The notes beneath the pieces were generated by a model, which saw nothing but the letters and a program-made list of their open reading frames with translations, had not been told where the DNA came from and searched no databases. Below are positions 24,143 to 35,402 of a stretch of DNA of 64,000 nucleotides, piece by piece. Each line of letters starts with the position of its first letter. Within the stretch, counting starts at the first letter, position 1. Source of the stretch: Brevundimonas sp. (GTDB lineage: Bacteria > Pseudomonadota > Alphaproteobacteria > Caulobacterales > Caulobacteraceae); contig NZ_JAQSDK010000035.1 of the NCBI RefSeq assembly GCF_029945885.1, positions 56,949 through 120,948 of the forward strand. Direction: 5' to 3'. A program made the position numbers and the translations under genes.

Positions 24143-25651
24143 TCAGTCCTTCCGGGCACGGCCCCAGCGCATATAGAGGTTCAGCGAGGAAACCACGACA
24201 CAGACGCCACCGATCACCGCCAGGGTCCAGGCGACGACCGTCGTCTCACCCATCGGGGACGGTTCCTCCAGGGCGAGACGGAAGGCTGCGGCCGAAAAGG
24301 CGCTCGCCAGCAAACCGACGCCGCCCATGATCAGGAAGGCCCCCGTCTGGCTTTTCTCGAACCGGGCCGGCGTGTCCGATTCGACCTCATGGCGCAGGAC
24401 GGCCAGGGCCGGCTCCTCCACGAACAGCGGTTCCTGGGTTTCGGCGGCGTCCGGACGCTGGGCCGCGGGCCAGACCGGGCGATCCTCGACGGGCGCGGTG
24501 TCGGTGTCCAAGGCCGTCAACACCAGCGGAGGCCCCCCGAAAGGCGCGGCGACAGGGGCGGGGGCAGCAAAGGGCTGGACGACCGTATCGTCGGTGAGGG
24601 TCACGGTGACGGCGGCGGCGGCGGTCGGCTCGACGATGTCCGGCGCTGCCGTCCCGGTCACGGGAGCGGCAGCCACGGACGGCTCAGGTGCCGGTTCCAC
24701 GACGGGACCTGTGTCCGTCAGCCCATCCGCTTGGACGACCACAGCCATCTTGATGCTCATGGCCACGGCTGCGGCCTGGAGGACCGGTGCGGTGGTCTCG
24801 GCTGGCAGGGTGGGGACCGGCGGAGTCGCCGGGACCGTCGTCAGTCCGGGCAGGGGTCCGACGATTCCCGCCGAATAGGGGGAATAGCGCTGGAACTGCA
24901 TCGCGCCGGTTACCGGAGGGGCGACTGACAGGGTCGAGGGGGCGTCGGCCGCGGGATCGCCCTTCGGCTCGACAGCCGGTTCGGCGGGCTGGCTGGCGGC
25001 GTCCGTGGAGGCGGACGGTGCCGCGCCCGTGTCGATCTCCGGCGCAGCAATCCCGGGCGTGGCGTCCGGTGCCGGTTCGTCCGTCTCGACCGCAGGCTCG
25101 CCCAGGAGGGTGGCCACGGCGGCGGCCCGGGCCGCCGTAGCGGCGACGGGGGGCACGTCAGTATCCTGCGGCTCGACCACCGGAGCCAGCGGCGCGGTCA
25201 GCAGATCAGCGAGATGCACCGGCCGGTCAGGGTCGGCGTTGAACAGGGCCCGTTCAGCGACCCGGCGCCGGGTGGCCGCATCCAGCGGCACCGGAGCGGG
25301 CCAGCCGATCAGGGCGTCGGCGGCCTGGATCAGCAGGCCGTCGTTCACGCGCTGCAGCACGTCGGAGCCGAGGAAGCGCTCTACGCCGATGGACAGGGCA
25401 AAGCTGGCGAGGGCGTCGAACTGATGCTGGTTGACCGGTCGGGTGACCCCCTGGTTGATCCCCTTGACCACCGGCATCAGGTCATATTGCAGCAGCAGTT
25501 CGGCATCAGCCTCGGCCACGGTCAGCCCTTCGCGGGCGGAAGCCGTGTGGCCGTAGCCGATGACCCAACGGCCATCCTCGCCGGGAACCGCTTTTGAGCG
25601 GAAGCCGACAAAACTCTTGATGAGGATGACGCCCTCACGGGAGACTTTCAT
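24143..25651 (-). CDS. spmX: SpmX-like polarity protein (GH24 muramidase domain, Pro/Ala linker, two membrane helices)
   Basis: 502 residues. An N-terminal phage-lysozyme domain (LIKSFVGFRSKAV; DGRWVIGYGHTASAREGLT; NQHQFDALASFALSIG) is followed by about 270 residues of Pro/Ala/Val-rich acidic linker and two C-terminal membrane helices (LIMGGVGLLASAFSAAAF; VVAWTLAVIGGVCVVVSSL). This is the architecture of SpmX, which recruits the kinase DivJ to the stalked pole in Caulobacter. The position of the catalytic Glu, normally in FEG, is Val here (SFVGFR), so lysozyme activity is unlikely. The linker is longer than I recall for Caulobacter. A TTG 24 bases upstream is another possible start. Confidence 0.82.
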   Translation of the reverse strand: MKVSREGVILIKSFVGFRSKAVPGEDGRWVIGYGHTASAREGLTVAEADAELLLQYDLMPVVKGINQGVTRPVNQHQFDALASFALSIGVERFLGSDVLQRVNDGLLIQAADALIGWPAPVPLDAATRRRVAERALFNADPDRPVHLADLLTAPLAPVVEPQDTDVPPVAATAARAAAVATLLGEPAVETDEPAPDATPGIAAPEIDTGAAPSASTDAASQPAEPAVEPKGDPAADAPSTLSVAPPVTGAMQFQRYSPYSAGIVGPLPGLTTVPATPPVPTLPAETTAPVLQAAAVAMSIKMAVVVQADGLTDTGPVVEPAPEPSVAAAPVTGTAAPDIVEPTAAAAVTVTLTDDTVVQPFAAPAPVAAPFGGPPLVLTALDTDTAPVEDRPVWPAAQRPDAAETQEPLFVEEPALAVLRHEVESDTPARFEKSQTGAFLIMGGVGLLASAFSAAAFRLALEEPSPMGETTVVAWTLAVIGGVCVVVSSLNLYMRWGRARKD

Positions 25652-25751
25652 GTGTTTCGTGGTCACTTCGGACAACTGACTGACCCAAATCGAGACGGGC
25701 GCGGTCGCCCGATCAGGGAACCAGCAAGCGGCGGGCCGCGCATCTGTCGTC

Positions 25752-27173
25752 CTAGATCAGGACCAGGGCCGCGAGGCCGAGGAAGACGAAAAAGCCCACA
25801 GTATCGGTAATCCAGCTGACGAAAACCGGGGACGAAACGGCCGGGTCGCGATCGAGCTTGTCGAGCGCCAGGGGGATCAGGGTGCCGGCCAGGGAGGCGG
25901 CGAACAGATTGATGAGGACGGACAGGCCGATCACGAGGGACAGCATCGGCTTGCCGAACCAGATGGCGGCGATCCCGGCCATCAGGACCGCCAGGGTCAC
26001 GCCGTTGGTCAGGCCGACCATGACCTCGCGGCGAACGATCCGCAGGGCATTGGCGGCGGTCAGTTCGCGGGCGGCCAGGGCGCGCACCGCGACGGTCAGG
26101 GCCTGGGTCCCGGCATTGCCGCCGATGGAGGCAACGATCGGCATCAGCACGGCCAGGGCCACCAGGGTCTCGATCTGGCGCTGGAACAGGCCGATGACCG
26201 ATGAGGCCACCACGGCGGTGCCCAGGTTGATGATCAGCCAGGGAATGCGCGAGCGGACGATGTCCATAACGCTGCCGTCGCGCCCCTCGTCACTGACGCC
26301 GGCCAGGCGCAGGATATCCTCGCGGTTCTCCTCCTGGATGATGTTGACGATGTCATCGACGGTGATCTGGCCGACCAGCCGGCCGCCGTCGTCGATGACC
26401 GGGGCCGAGATCAGGTGATATTTCTCGAAGATGTAGGCGACTTCTTCCTGGTCGGTCCCGACCGCGATCTCGTTGATCGGCTCCATCAGGTCAGACAGCT
26501 TCACATCACGCCGGGCGCGCAGCAGCCAGCTGATCGGAACACCACCGATGGGACGGTTCAACGGATCGACGACATAGATGTCGAAGAACAACTCGGGCAG
26601 GTCGTCGGTCTGGCCGCGAACGTGGTCGATGGTGTCGCCGACGGTCCAGAACTGGGGCGCGGCCATCACCTCGCGCTGCATCAGGCGGCCGGCGGAGTCC
26701 TCGGCATAACCGAGCGAGGATTCGATCGCGGCGCGATCCGTCTCGGGCATGGCGGCCAGCACGCGTTCGCGCTGGTCGTCCTCGAGGTCCTCGACCACCG
26801 CGGCCGCATCGTCGGAATCGAGCTCCTGCAGCGCCTCGGCCAGGATCAGGTGGGGAACGCGTTCCAGTACCTCCTCGCGGATGCCGTCATCCAGCTCGGG
26901 CAGGGTCTCGGCCAGCAGCTCAGGCGGCAGCCACAGCACCACAACGCCGCGATGCTCGGACGTCAGGAACCCCATCAGGTCGGCCACGTCGGCCGGGTGG
27001 AGGTCTTCAAGGAGGGAGCGCAGTCGCTGGCCGTCGCCGTCATCAGCGGCGTCGACGACCTTTTCGACGAAGGAGGCCGTCAGGACGTAGTCCTCGTCGA
27101 GGGCCGAATGGTCCTCGACGAGGGTGTCACTGCCCTTGATCCGGCTCAGGGTGGCGGAGTCCGTGTTTTTCAC
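25752..27173 (-). CDS. mgtE: Magnesium transporter MgtE
   Basis: 473 residues from GTG 27173, which has GGGAGG eight bases upstream. The N-terminal superhelical domain (LLEDLHPADVADLMGFL) is followed by two CBS domains (DLPELFFDIYVVDPLNRPIG; APVIDDGGRLVGQITVDDIV) and five C-terminal membrane helices with the conserved VLMPIVASIGGNAGTQALTV pore segment. MgtE is a Mg2+-gated channel of the inner membrane. No Mg2+ riboswitch was recognised upstream; tRNA-Leu lies 60 bp behind. Confidence 0.95.
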   Translation of the reverse strand: MKNTDSATLSRIKGSDTLVEDHSALDEDYVLTASFVEKVVDAADDGDGQRLRSLLEDLHPADVADLMGFLTSEHRGVVVLWLPPELLAETLPELDDGIREEVLERVPHLILAEALQELDSDDAAAVVEDLEDDQRERVLAAMPETDRAAIESSLGYAEDSAGRLMQREVMAAPQFWTVGDTIDHVRGQTDDLPELFFDIYVVDPLNRPIGGVPISWLLRARRDVKLSDLMEPINEIAVGTDQEEVAYIFEKYHLISAPVIDDGGRLVGQITVDDIVNIIQEENREDILRLAGVSDEGRDGSVMDIVRSRIPWLIINLGTAVVASSVIGLFQRQIETLVALAVLMPIVASIGGNAGTQALTVAVRALAARELTAANALRIVRREVMVGLTNGVTLAVLMAGIAAIWFGKPMLSLVIGLSVLINLFAASLAGTLIPLALDKLDRDPAVSSPVFVSWITDTVGFFVFLGLAALVLI

Positions 27174-27234
27174 GTGTCTGCCTCCCTGATTGGTACAGCC
27201 TGATCTAGCCGGTGACTCGTCCTGTTTAGCCAGA

Positions 27235-27319
27235 TGGTGCGGTCGAGAAGACTCGAACTTCCACGGGTTGCCCCACAGCGACCTCAACGCTGCGCGTCTA
27301 CCAATTCCGCCACGACCGC
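27235..27319 (-). tRNA. tRNA-Leu (anticodon GAG)
   Basis: Minus strand: acceptor GCGGTCG/CGACCGC, anticodon stem CAGCG/CGCTG around TTGAGGT, long variable arm, encoded CCA. Reads CUC and CUU. Confidence 0.96.
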
Positions 27320-27458
27320 TCGCATCGGAGCGGGGGCAATAGCGGAGAGATCAGCGAAAGGGAAGAGGACAATCCACCTGGTTGGCCTGCCCCCGGGTTT
27401 CCGGGCTGCGGATGGGTTCAGGCTGGGCTAGGCGTGGCTTTTGAACGCTGTCCGGCGA

Positions 27459-27755
27459 TCAGGCGGCACCGGCCATGAAATCATAGACGTCGGCGGTGCG
27501 GGTCACTGTGATGGCGATGCGATCCTCGCGGATTTCGATCTCGCCGCGGGCGACCGGATGGTTGTTGGCGAGGATCCAGACCTCATCGTGCTCGGAGGCG
27601 TCGAGCGGGATGACGGCCCCGCGCCCCATGCGCAGCAGCTGGCTCATCGGCAGGACCGACCGGCCCAGAACGACGGAAATCTCGACATCGACGGCTTCGA
27701 TCTGACTCACAACGCACTCTGATACTGGGGTCTGCGCGGACGGTTCATCTTGCAT
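27459..27755 (-). CDS. fliN: Flagellar motor switch protein FliN-like
   Basis: 98 residues from ATG 27755 (a GTG six codons earlier is possible). The C-ring domain is clear: VDVEISVVLGRSVLPMSQLLRM, then GAVIPLDASEHDEVWILANN and VARGEIEIREDRIAITVT. FliN forms the lower C-ring with FliM and binds export ATPase parts. The gene is alone, away from other motor genes in this window, which is common in Caulobacterales. It diverges from lipB with only 29 bp between starts. Confidence 0.9.
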   Translation of the reverse strand: MQDEPSAQTPVSECVVSQIEAVDVEISVVLGRSVLPMSQLLRMGRGAVIPLDASEHDEVWILANNHPVARGEIEIREDRIAITVTRTADVYDFMAGAA

Positions 27756-27784
27756 GGGGCCCTCAGGACCCACATTGAAGGCTC

Positions 27785-28501
27785 ATGCTTTCCCACACGT
27801 TAAATCCCGAGGCTTCCCCCCTGATTCGTTCCGACGGGGCGGTGATCGGCTGGGCGGTCTCTGATGGACAGGTCGATTATCCGGCGGCGGTCCAGGCGAT
27901 GGAGGCGCGGGTTGCGGCGATTGCGGCCGGCGAGGCCGGGGAGCTGATCTGGCTGCTGGAGCATCCGCCGCTCTATACGGCCGGAGTGTCCAGCAAGGAC
28001 GCCGACCTGCTGGATGCCGGCCGGTTTCCGGTGCACCGCACCGGGCGGGGCGGCCAGTTCACCTATCATGGGCCCGGCCAGCGGGTGGCCTATGTGATGC
28101 TGGACCTGAACCGGCGGGGACGCGACGTGCGCGCCTTTGTGCGGGGCCTGGAACAATGGCTGATCGGGGGGCTTGCCGTTTTCGGGGTCGAGGCCGGGGT
28201 CCGCGAGGGTCGTGTCGGGGTCTGGGTCGGACGCGGTGGTCCCGGCTGGAGCCGTGAGGACAAGATCGCCGCCATCGGGGTCAAGGTGCGCAAATGGGTC
28301 AGCTTCCATGGCGTCAGCCTGAATGTGGAACCCGATCTGGCCCATTTCAGCGGCATCGTGCCCTGCGGAATTGCGGAGCACGGCGTGACCAGCCTGGTCG
28401 ACCTCGGCGTCCTGGCCACGATGGACGAGGCGGATGCGGCCCTGAAGGCGTCAGCGCGGCAGGTGTTCGGTATGCTGGTTCCGGAGCGTCCACCGATCTG
28501 A
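27785..28501 (+). CDS. lipB: Octanoyl-(acyl carrier protein):protein octanoyltransferase LipB
   Basis: 238 residues. LipB moves octanoate from acyl carrier protein to lipoyl domains, the first step of lipoate synthesis. The conserved blocks [29 protein letters not shown], the catalytic Lys 167 ([13 protein letters not shown]) and Cys 194 (GIVPCGI) are all present. Divergent from fliN. Confidence 0.96.
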   Translation: MLSHTLNPEASPLIRSDGAVIGWAVSDGQVDYPAAVQAMEARVAAIAAGEAGELIWLLEHPPLYTAGVSSKDADLLDAGRFPVHRTGRGGQFTYHGPGQRVAYVMLDLNRRGRDVRAFVRGLEQWLIGGLAVFGVEAGVREGRVGVWVGRGGPGWSREDKIAAIGVKVRKWVSFHGVSLNVEPDLAHFSGIVPCGIAEHGVTSLVDLGVLATMDEADAALKASARQVFGMLVPERPPI

Positions 28502-28568
28502 ACCGTATGGGGACAAATACGCAAAAATCCGAGGCCGGAAGGGTGGGGTTAACCGTCACCGCTGCAGA

Positions 28569-30278
28569 GTGACGTGTCTGCAGCCTGACCTCGCCGGAGA
28601 AGTTCCCTTGATCCACAGGACGCCGTCGACCGATTTCGTCGCCGAAAGGTCGACACAAGACCAGAATTCGGCCGGACCGGACGCTGCGGCCGAACTGTCG
28701 CTGGATATTGCCACCTTCTTCGACGTGTCGCTGGATATGTTGTGTATTCGCGACCTGTCAGGCCATTTCGTCAAGCTGAACCAGGCCTGGGAAGCGGTGC
28801 TGGGCTACCCGCTGCACCAGCTGGAGGGGCGGCCGCTACTCCCGCTCATCCATCCGGCGGATGTCGAGACGACCGCAGCCCATATGGCCCGGCTCGACGA
28901 GCAGGAGCCGGATGGCGCGGTCATCGACTTCGTTAATCGTTATCGTCACGCCGACGGCAGCTATCGCCGGCTTGAGTGGCGGGCCCGTCGCTCCGGACAG
29001 CGGGTCTTTGCTGTGGCCCGCGATGTCACGGCCCGACAGGCGGTCGAGGACGAGATGGCCGCAGCGCGGGAGGCGGCCGAGGCGGCCAGCCTGGCCAAGA
29101 GCGAATTCCTGGCCAATATGAGCCACGAGATCCGCACGCCGCTGAACGGGATTATCGGTATTGCCGCCGCGCTGGAGCGCACCGGCCTGACCGAGGGCCA
29201 GCGCGAAATGGTCGGGCTGATCGAACAGTCGGGCGTCACGCTGGAACGGCTGGTTTCGGACATTCTGGACGTCTCCAAGGTCGAGGCCGGCCAGCTGGAT
29301 ATCGAAATCCACGAGATGGACCTGGTCACCGAGCTCGACATGATTGTCGATCTGGTGCGGGGACGGGCCGAGGCCAAGGGGCTGGAGTTCGTGGTCGAAC
29401 GCGGTGAAACGGCCCGTGGTGACTTCCTTGGCGACAGCACCCGGATCAAGCAGATCCTGTGCAACCTGTTGTCCAATGCCGTTAAATTCACCGAGACCGG
29501 CCGGGTTCGCGTCGGAGTGGGCATCCAGGACGACCATCCGTGGGCCGGGACGGCGCTGCTGACGCTGGAGGTCGAGGATTCCGGCGTCGGCTTCGGTCCC
29601 GAATTCGCGGCCAGCATGTTCCAGCGCTTCAGCCAGGCCGACGGGACCATTACCCGGCGCTTTGGCGGTACCGGACTGGGGCTGTCGATCTGCCGTTCGC
29701 TGGTCGAGTTGATGGGCGGCGATATCGAGGCCCGGTCAGAGCCCGGCAAGGGCAGTCTGTTCCGCGTGACCGTGCCGATGTCGCGCATTCGCTCGCTGGA
29801 AGACTACGACGCCCGCAAGGTCGAGGTTCAGGCCATGCCCGAGGCGGCAGAGTCGCTGCCGGTTACGTCTGATGGACCACGCGTGCTGCTGGCTGAGGAC
29901 CATCCGGTCAACCAGCGCGTGGTGCAGCTGATCCTCGCCGGCCGGGTCTCCGCCCTGGTTACCGTCGGCAACGGGGCCGAGGCTGTTGCCGCCTTTGAAC
30001 GCGAGACGTTCGATGTGGTGCTGATGGACATGCAGATGCCGGTGATGGACGGACTGGCGGCGACGCGAGCCATCCGGGCACTGGAACAGGCCGGTCCCGG
30101 GGTACCGCGCACCCCGCTGATCATGCTGAGCGCCAATGCCATGACCCGGCACCAGCAGGACTCGCTGGCGGCCGGGGCCGACATGCACCTGCCCAAGCCG
30201 ATCACCGCCGCCCTGCTGCTCGAAGGTATCGACGCGGCCCTGGCCGCCGCGGCCATTCCGGCACGTGCGGCGGGCTGA
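28569..30278 (+). CDS. Hybrid sensor histidine kinase (PAS-HisKA-HATPase-REC)
   Basis: Up to 569 residues; no membrane segment. A PAS domain ([38 protein letters not shown]) leads to HisKA with phospho-His about 186 ([11 protein letters not shown]), the ATPase domain with N box [11 protein letters not shown] and G boxes DSGVGFG and GGTGLGL, and a receiver with phospho-Asp about 487 ([12 protein letters not shown]). GTG 28569 is the long start; TTG 28608 has GGAGA eight bases before it and may be the real one. It is similar in its kinase and receiver parts to the kinase at 44325. Signal and output are unknown. Confidence 0.9.
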   Translation: MTCLQPDLAGEVPLIHRTPSTDFVAERSTQDQNSAGPDAAAELSLDIATFFDVSLDMLCIRDLSGHFVKLNQAWEAVLGYPLHQLEGRPLLPLIHPADVETTAAHMARLDEQEPDGAVIDFVNRYRHADGSYRRLEWRARRSGQRVFAVARDVTARQAVEDEMAAAREAAEAASLAKSEFLANMSHEIRTPLNGIIGIAAALERTGLTEGQREMVGLIEQSGVTLERLVSDILDVSKVEAGQLDIEIHEMDLVTELDMIVDLVRGRAEAKGLEFVVERGETARGDFLGDSTRIKQILCNLLSNAVKFTETGRVRVGVGIQDDHPWAGTALLTLEVEDSGVGFGPEFAASMFQRFSQADGTITRRFGGTGLGLSICRSLVELMGGDIEARSEPGKGSLFRVTVPMSRIRSLEDYDARKVEVQAMPEAAESLPVTSDGPRVLLAEDHPVNQRVVQLILAGRVSALVTVGNGAEAVAAFERETFDVVLMDMQMPVMDGLAATRAIRALEQAGPGVPRTPLIMLSANAMTRHQQDSLAAGADMHLPKPITAALLLEGIDAALAAAAIPARAAG

Positions 30279-30306
30279 CGGCCGGAGCGTCCCCGCTTCC
30301 CGGGTC

Positions 30307-31503
30307 TCAGTCGCGCTTGTCGCTGTCGGCGGCATCCCCGTCATCCGAGCCGAAGGGCCAGGATAGATACTCAGCCAGACCCTGGGGCGGCGTGGTGGCG
30401 GCAATCCAGACGTCAGGATCCGCCGCGCTTTCGACCGCGGCGTCGAAGGTGGCCCGCATGGCGGTGGTGTCGAAGCTGAGCCCGTTGCCCACTTCGGACG
30501 ACGCCGGTACCGAGGCCACGTCCAGCGGCAGGCCGGCCCCGGCGCAGAAGGCCGCGGCGGCGCTGATGGCCTGACGGTAGGAAAACCGCAGCATGGTGTC
30601 GAAGCTTCGGATCGCCACCGAGGCGGCATTGTCCGGGGTCGACAGCGATCCCGGGGCCAGCACCATGTTGACGATGATATGGACGCGGCCGCCGCGCAGC
30701 CGCCGCCCGACCTGTTTCCAGCGCAGCAGCGCGTCCGGGAGGACGAACAGGGGTGTGGCCACCCCGCCGTCGACATGCATTTCGTGGTAGATTTCACCGC
30801 CGCTCTCGCAGGCGATCAGCCGGGGCGGGAACAGACCCGGCAGGCTGGCCGAAGCGGCCAGCACCGTTCGAAACAGCGCCAGGGCGGCCTCGCCCTTGCC
30901 CTCGGTCTGGCCCTGGGTGGCGATGGCCCCCAGGTCCCAGATACTGGCCTGCTGGCGATCGAGGTCGGTGGTGCCGACGAACAGCCGGCGTCCCTCGTCA
31001 TGGGCAGCGGCCACGGCCTTCAGCACAGCGGCGTCGATGAAGGGTTCGATCAACCCGTCCAGGGCCGCGACCGGATACAGGCCGGCGCGGCGGCCGGGGA
31101 TCAGCCCCAACAGGCCCAGTCGGCGCTGGGCCAGGCCGCCGGTGAAGGCGCGGGTCAGTCGTTCGTCCCAGTCGGGGCCGAGGAAGGCGAAGGGGGCTAT
31201 CAGCGCGCCGGTGCTGATGCCGGTGACCACGGCGAAGGCGGGCCGCCGCCCGACCCGGGTCAAGCCGACCAGTAGTCCGGCCCCGAAGGCCCCGCCGGCG
31301 GCCCCGCCCGACACGGCCAGGATATTGATCGGGTCGCGCGCCCACGGCATCCGCGGCGGGGCAATGCGATCAGCCGCCGAGGTCAGGGCGTCATGGGCCT
31401 GGGACTCGGTCAGCCGAACGTTGTGGAAGCCGACAGGGTCCCCGCGCTCCGCCGGAGGGGGGGAGTCGGACGAGCGGGGGCGGGTCGGGCAGGAGGCGGA
31501 CAT
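30307..31503 (-). CDS. Patatin-like phospholipase
   Basis: About 398 residues from ATG 31503; the start is uncertain because a longer frame exists. The patatin fold shows the oxyanion loop SGGAAGGAFGAGLL, the nucleophile elbow GISTG and the catalytic Asp in VDGG. Serine lipid acyl hydrolase activity is expected. An internal HNVRLTESQAHDAL and the proline-rich lead give no clear signal peptide. It converges on the hybrid kinase gene with 28 bp between the stops. Confidence 0.85.
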   Translation of the reverse strand: MSASCPTRPRSSDSPPPAERGDPVGFHNVRLTESQAHDALTSAADRIAPPRMPWARDPINILAVSGGAAGGAFGAGLLVGLTRVGRRPAFAVVTGISTGALIAPFAFLGPDWDERLTRAFTGGLAQRRLGLLGLIPGRRAGLYPVAALDGLIEPFIDAAVLKAVAAAHDEGRRLFVGTTDLDRQQASIWDLGAIATQGQTEGKGEAALALFRTVLAASASLPGLFPPRLIACESGGEIYHEMHVDGGVATPLFVLPDALLRWKQVGRRLRGGRVHIIVNMVLAPGSLSTPDNAASVAIRSFDTMLRFSYRQAISAAAAFCAGAGLPLDVASVPASSEVGNGLSFDTTAMRATFDAAVESAADPDVWIAATTPPQGLAEYLSWPFGSDDGDAADSDKRD

Positions 31504-31617
31504 CCGGCAGTCATGCCCCGGCCGGGGCGGGACGGAAAGGGGGCAGAGCGTCAGGATGCCCGGCAGTGGATCGGCGGATGCGGGGCGCGTCCGGTTCCGA
31601 TCCACCGCCGGGCGGGA

Positions 31618-32175
31618 TCAGGCCGCCGGGTCGGGCTTGATCAGCAGGGCGTCGATCGGCTGGATCACACCGTTCTTGGCCAACTCTTCACTGCCGGTCA
31701 GGTGAGCGCTGGCTCCGTCCGGGGCCGTGACGACGATGGTGTCGCCATCGCGCGTGAAGCTCAGCAGGGTGTCGGCCATGGTGCGCATCTGGACAGTACC
31801 GGTGCCATCGGAGTCGATGGCGGCACCGATATCGGCCCGGGTCAGGGCTCCGGGCACGATATGGGCCCGCAGCAGGGCCGCCGCCGGGGCGCGCATCGCC
31901 TCGGTGGTGAAGTCGGAGTCGCTGCCGGTCGACGTAAAGGCGGCGTCAGAGGGCGCGAACACCGTATAGGGACCCGTGCCCTCGAGCACTTCAGTCAGGC
32001 CGGCATTGGTCAGCACCTGCTCGAGGGTGCCGAAGGCCTCGTCGCCCTTGAGTGTGGCGGCCAGGGTCTGCGACGAGGGTTCGGTGGCACCGTCGGACTT
32101 GCCGTCGTCGCCTCCGCAGGCGGCCAGGGTCAGGACCGCAAGGGGGGCTAGCGCCCAGCGCATATGGCGTTTCAT
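31618..32175 (-). CDS. Fasciclin (FAS1) domain lipoprotein
   Basis: 185 residues. A lipoprotein signal (LAPLAVLTLAACGGDD, lipobox Cys about 20) precedes a FAS1 domain (LTEVLEGTGPYTVFAPSDAAF; LLRAHIVPGALT; DGASAHLTGSEELAKNGVIQPIDALL). FAS1 domains mediate adhesion or surface binding. Anchored to the envelope. Gene pair with the exported protein at 32199 is possible, with 23 bp between them. Confidence 0.9.
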   Translation of the reverse strand: MKRHMRWALAPLAVLTLAACGGDDGKSDGATEPSSQTLAATLKGDEAFGTLEQVLTNAGLTEVLEGTGPYTVFAPSDAAFTSTGSDSDFTTEAMRAPAAALLRAHIVPGALTRADIGAAIDSDGTGTVQMRTMADTLLSFTRDGDTIVVTAPDGASAHLTGSEELAKNGVIQPIDALLIKPDPAA

Positions 32176-32198
32176 TGTTGACGTCTCCGGTCGCGGGA

Positions 32199-33125
32199 TC
32201 AGGTGAGAAGCTGGATTGCGGCCTGGATCAGGCGGGTCTTGGGGTCGACCTGATAGACGTAACCGTCGTTGTAGCGGTACTGGCTGGCGGCTGTGTCCGC
32301 GTACTGGCCCCGGTACGCATAGGGCACATTGTACGCGTCATAGCCGGCCGGCATCGGCTGGCCGACGGTGGGGCTCTGGCCTGTCAGCAGGGCAACGACC
32401 TGGGTGATGGCCTGGGTCTTGGGATCCATGGAGTAGACGGTACCGTCGGCATAACGATAGTCGTTGCGGTCGTTCAGACCGTAGTAGCCGGCCAGGTAGC
32501 TGGGCACGGGCTGGTAGTCGTACTGGGCCGGCCACGGATTGCCGCGGGACAGGGCACCACCCAGCACTGGCATATAGCCCAGCAGCGATCCCTGATTGTT
32601 CCGGCGATACAGATAGCCGTCCTCATAGCGGTAGGTGAAATCGTCGTTGTGCGGATTCCACAGCGAGTCGAAGCGGGCCCGGGTGGTCATCCGGCGGGCC
32701 TGGCCCGGCGGCAGGCAGCCATTGTCCTTGCGGGCCAGCCCGGGAGGGCAGCCGTTGATCAGGCCACGATTGCGCTCGTGGCGCAGCAGGACGACGGGCC
32801 GTCCGTCCTCATTGGAAATCACGGCCCGGCGGTCGTCACGGCGCTCCGTGCGGCGCTCGTTGCGGTCACGATCATTCTTGCGATCCTGGCGGTCCTCACG
32901 GCGCGCCTCGACGCGGATGTTCCGGTTGTCATCACGGCGCTCGGCCTGACGTTCGTTACGGTCATCGCCGCGATCGCTGCGGTCCTGATGGCCGCGTTCG
33001 GAGCCGCGGTCGCCCTTGTCGTGACCGCCATTGCCATTGCCATGGCCGTTGTTCTGGGCGGTGGCGACCTGGGGCAGACCCAGGGTCAGGACGAGCGCGG
33101 TGGCAAGGGGGAGAAGCCTGTTCAT
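32199..33125 (-). CDS. Exported protein with charged Arg/Asp/Asn-rich N-terminal half
   Basis: 308 residues from ATG 33125. Signal peptide MNRLLPLATALVLTLGLP with cleavage near VATAQ. Residues about 25-100 are a low-complexity Arg/Asp/Asn/Glu/Gly run (DRGDDRNERQAERRDDNR), followed by GCPPGLARKDNGCLPPGQA and three similar repeats around YRYxDGxVYxxDPKTxxIxQ (near residues 190, 235 and 285). The repeats and two Cys suggest a secreted structural protein. No known function. Confidence 0.75.
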   Translation of the reverse strand: MNRLLPLATALVLTLGLPQVATAQNNGHGNGNGGHDKGDRGSERGHQDRSDRGDDRNERQAERRDDNRNIRVEARREDRQDRKNDRDRNERRTERRDDRRAVISNEDGRPVVLLRHERNRGLINGCPPGLARKDNGCLPPGQARRMTTRARFDSLWNPHNDDFTYRYEDGYLYRRNNQGSLLGYMPVLGGALSRGNPWPAQYDYQPVPSYLAGYYGLNDRNDYRYADGTVYSMDPKTQAITQVVALLTGQSPTVGQPMPAGYDAYNVPYAYRGQYADTAASQYRYNDGYVYQVDPKTRLIQAAIQLLT

Positions 33126-33217
33126 TCGGGACTCACTGGGGACCATCGACTACTCAATCGATCAGAGACCCAACGACCTCGCGGCCCAGGCAGTTCCGGA
33201 TTTGCCGGCTCAGACGG

Positions 33218-35212
<1,995 letters not shown>

Positions 35213-35402
35213 GCGTATGCCCGAAGCGCGTCCTGAACTGAATGTGATCTGTGCGTGAAGCGACCGCCCCGATTAGGCCGCGATCACTTGGGAGTAAACA
35301 AGGGTGGGGTGTTCGCCTCTTCAGGGTTCGGGGTTGGCAACCCGGTCCCGGATCGGCTTTAACTCCCCTACCTTCCCGTGACGGTTCCTGGAGTCCAGAT
35401 TG

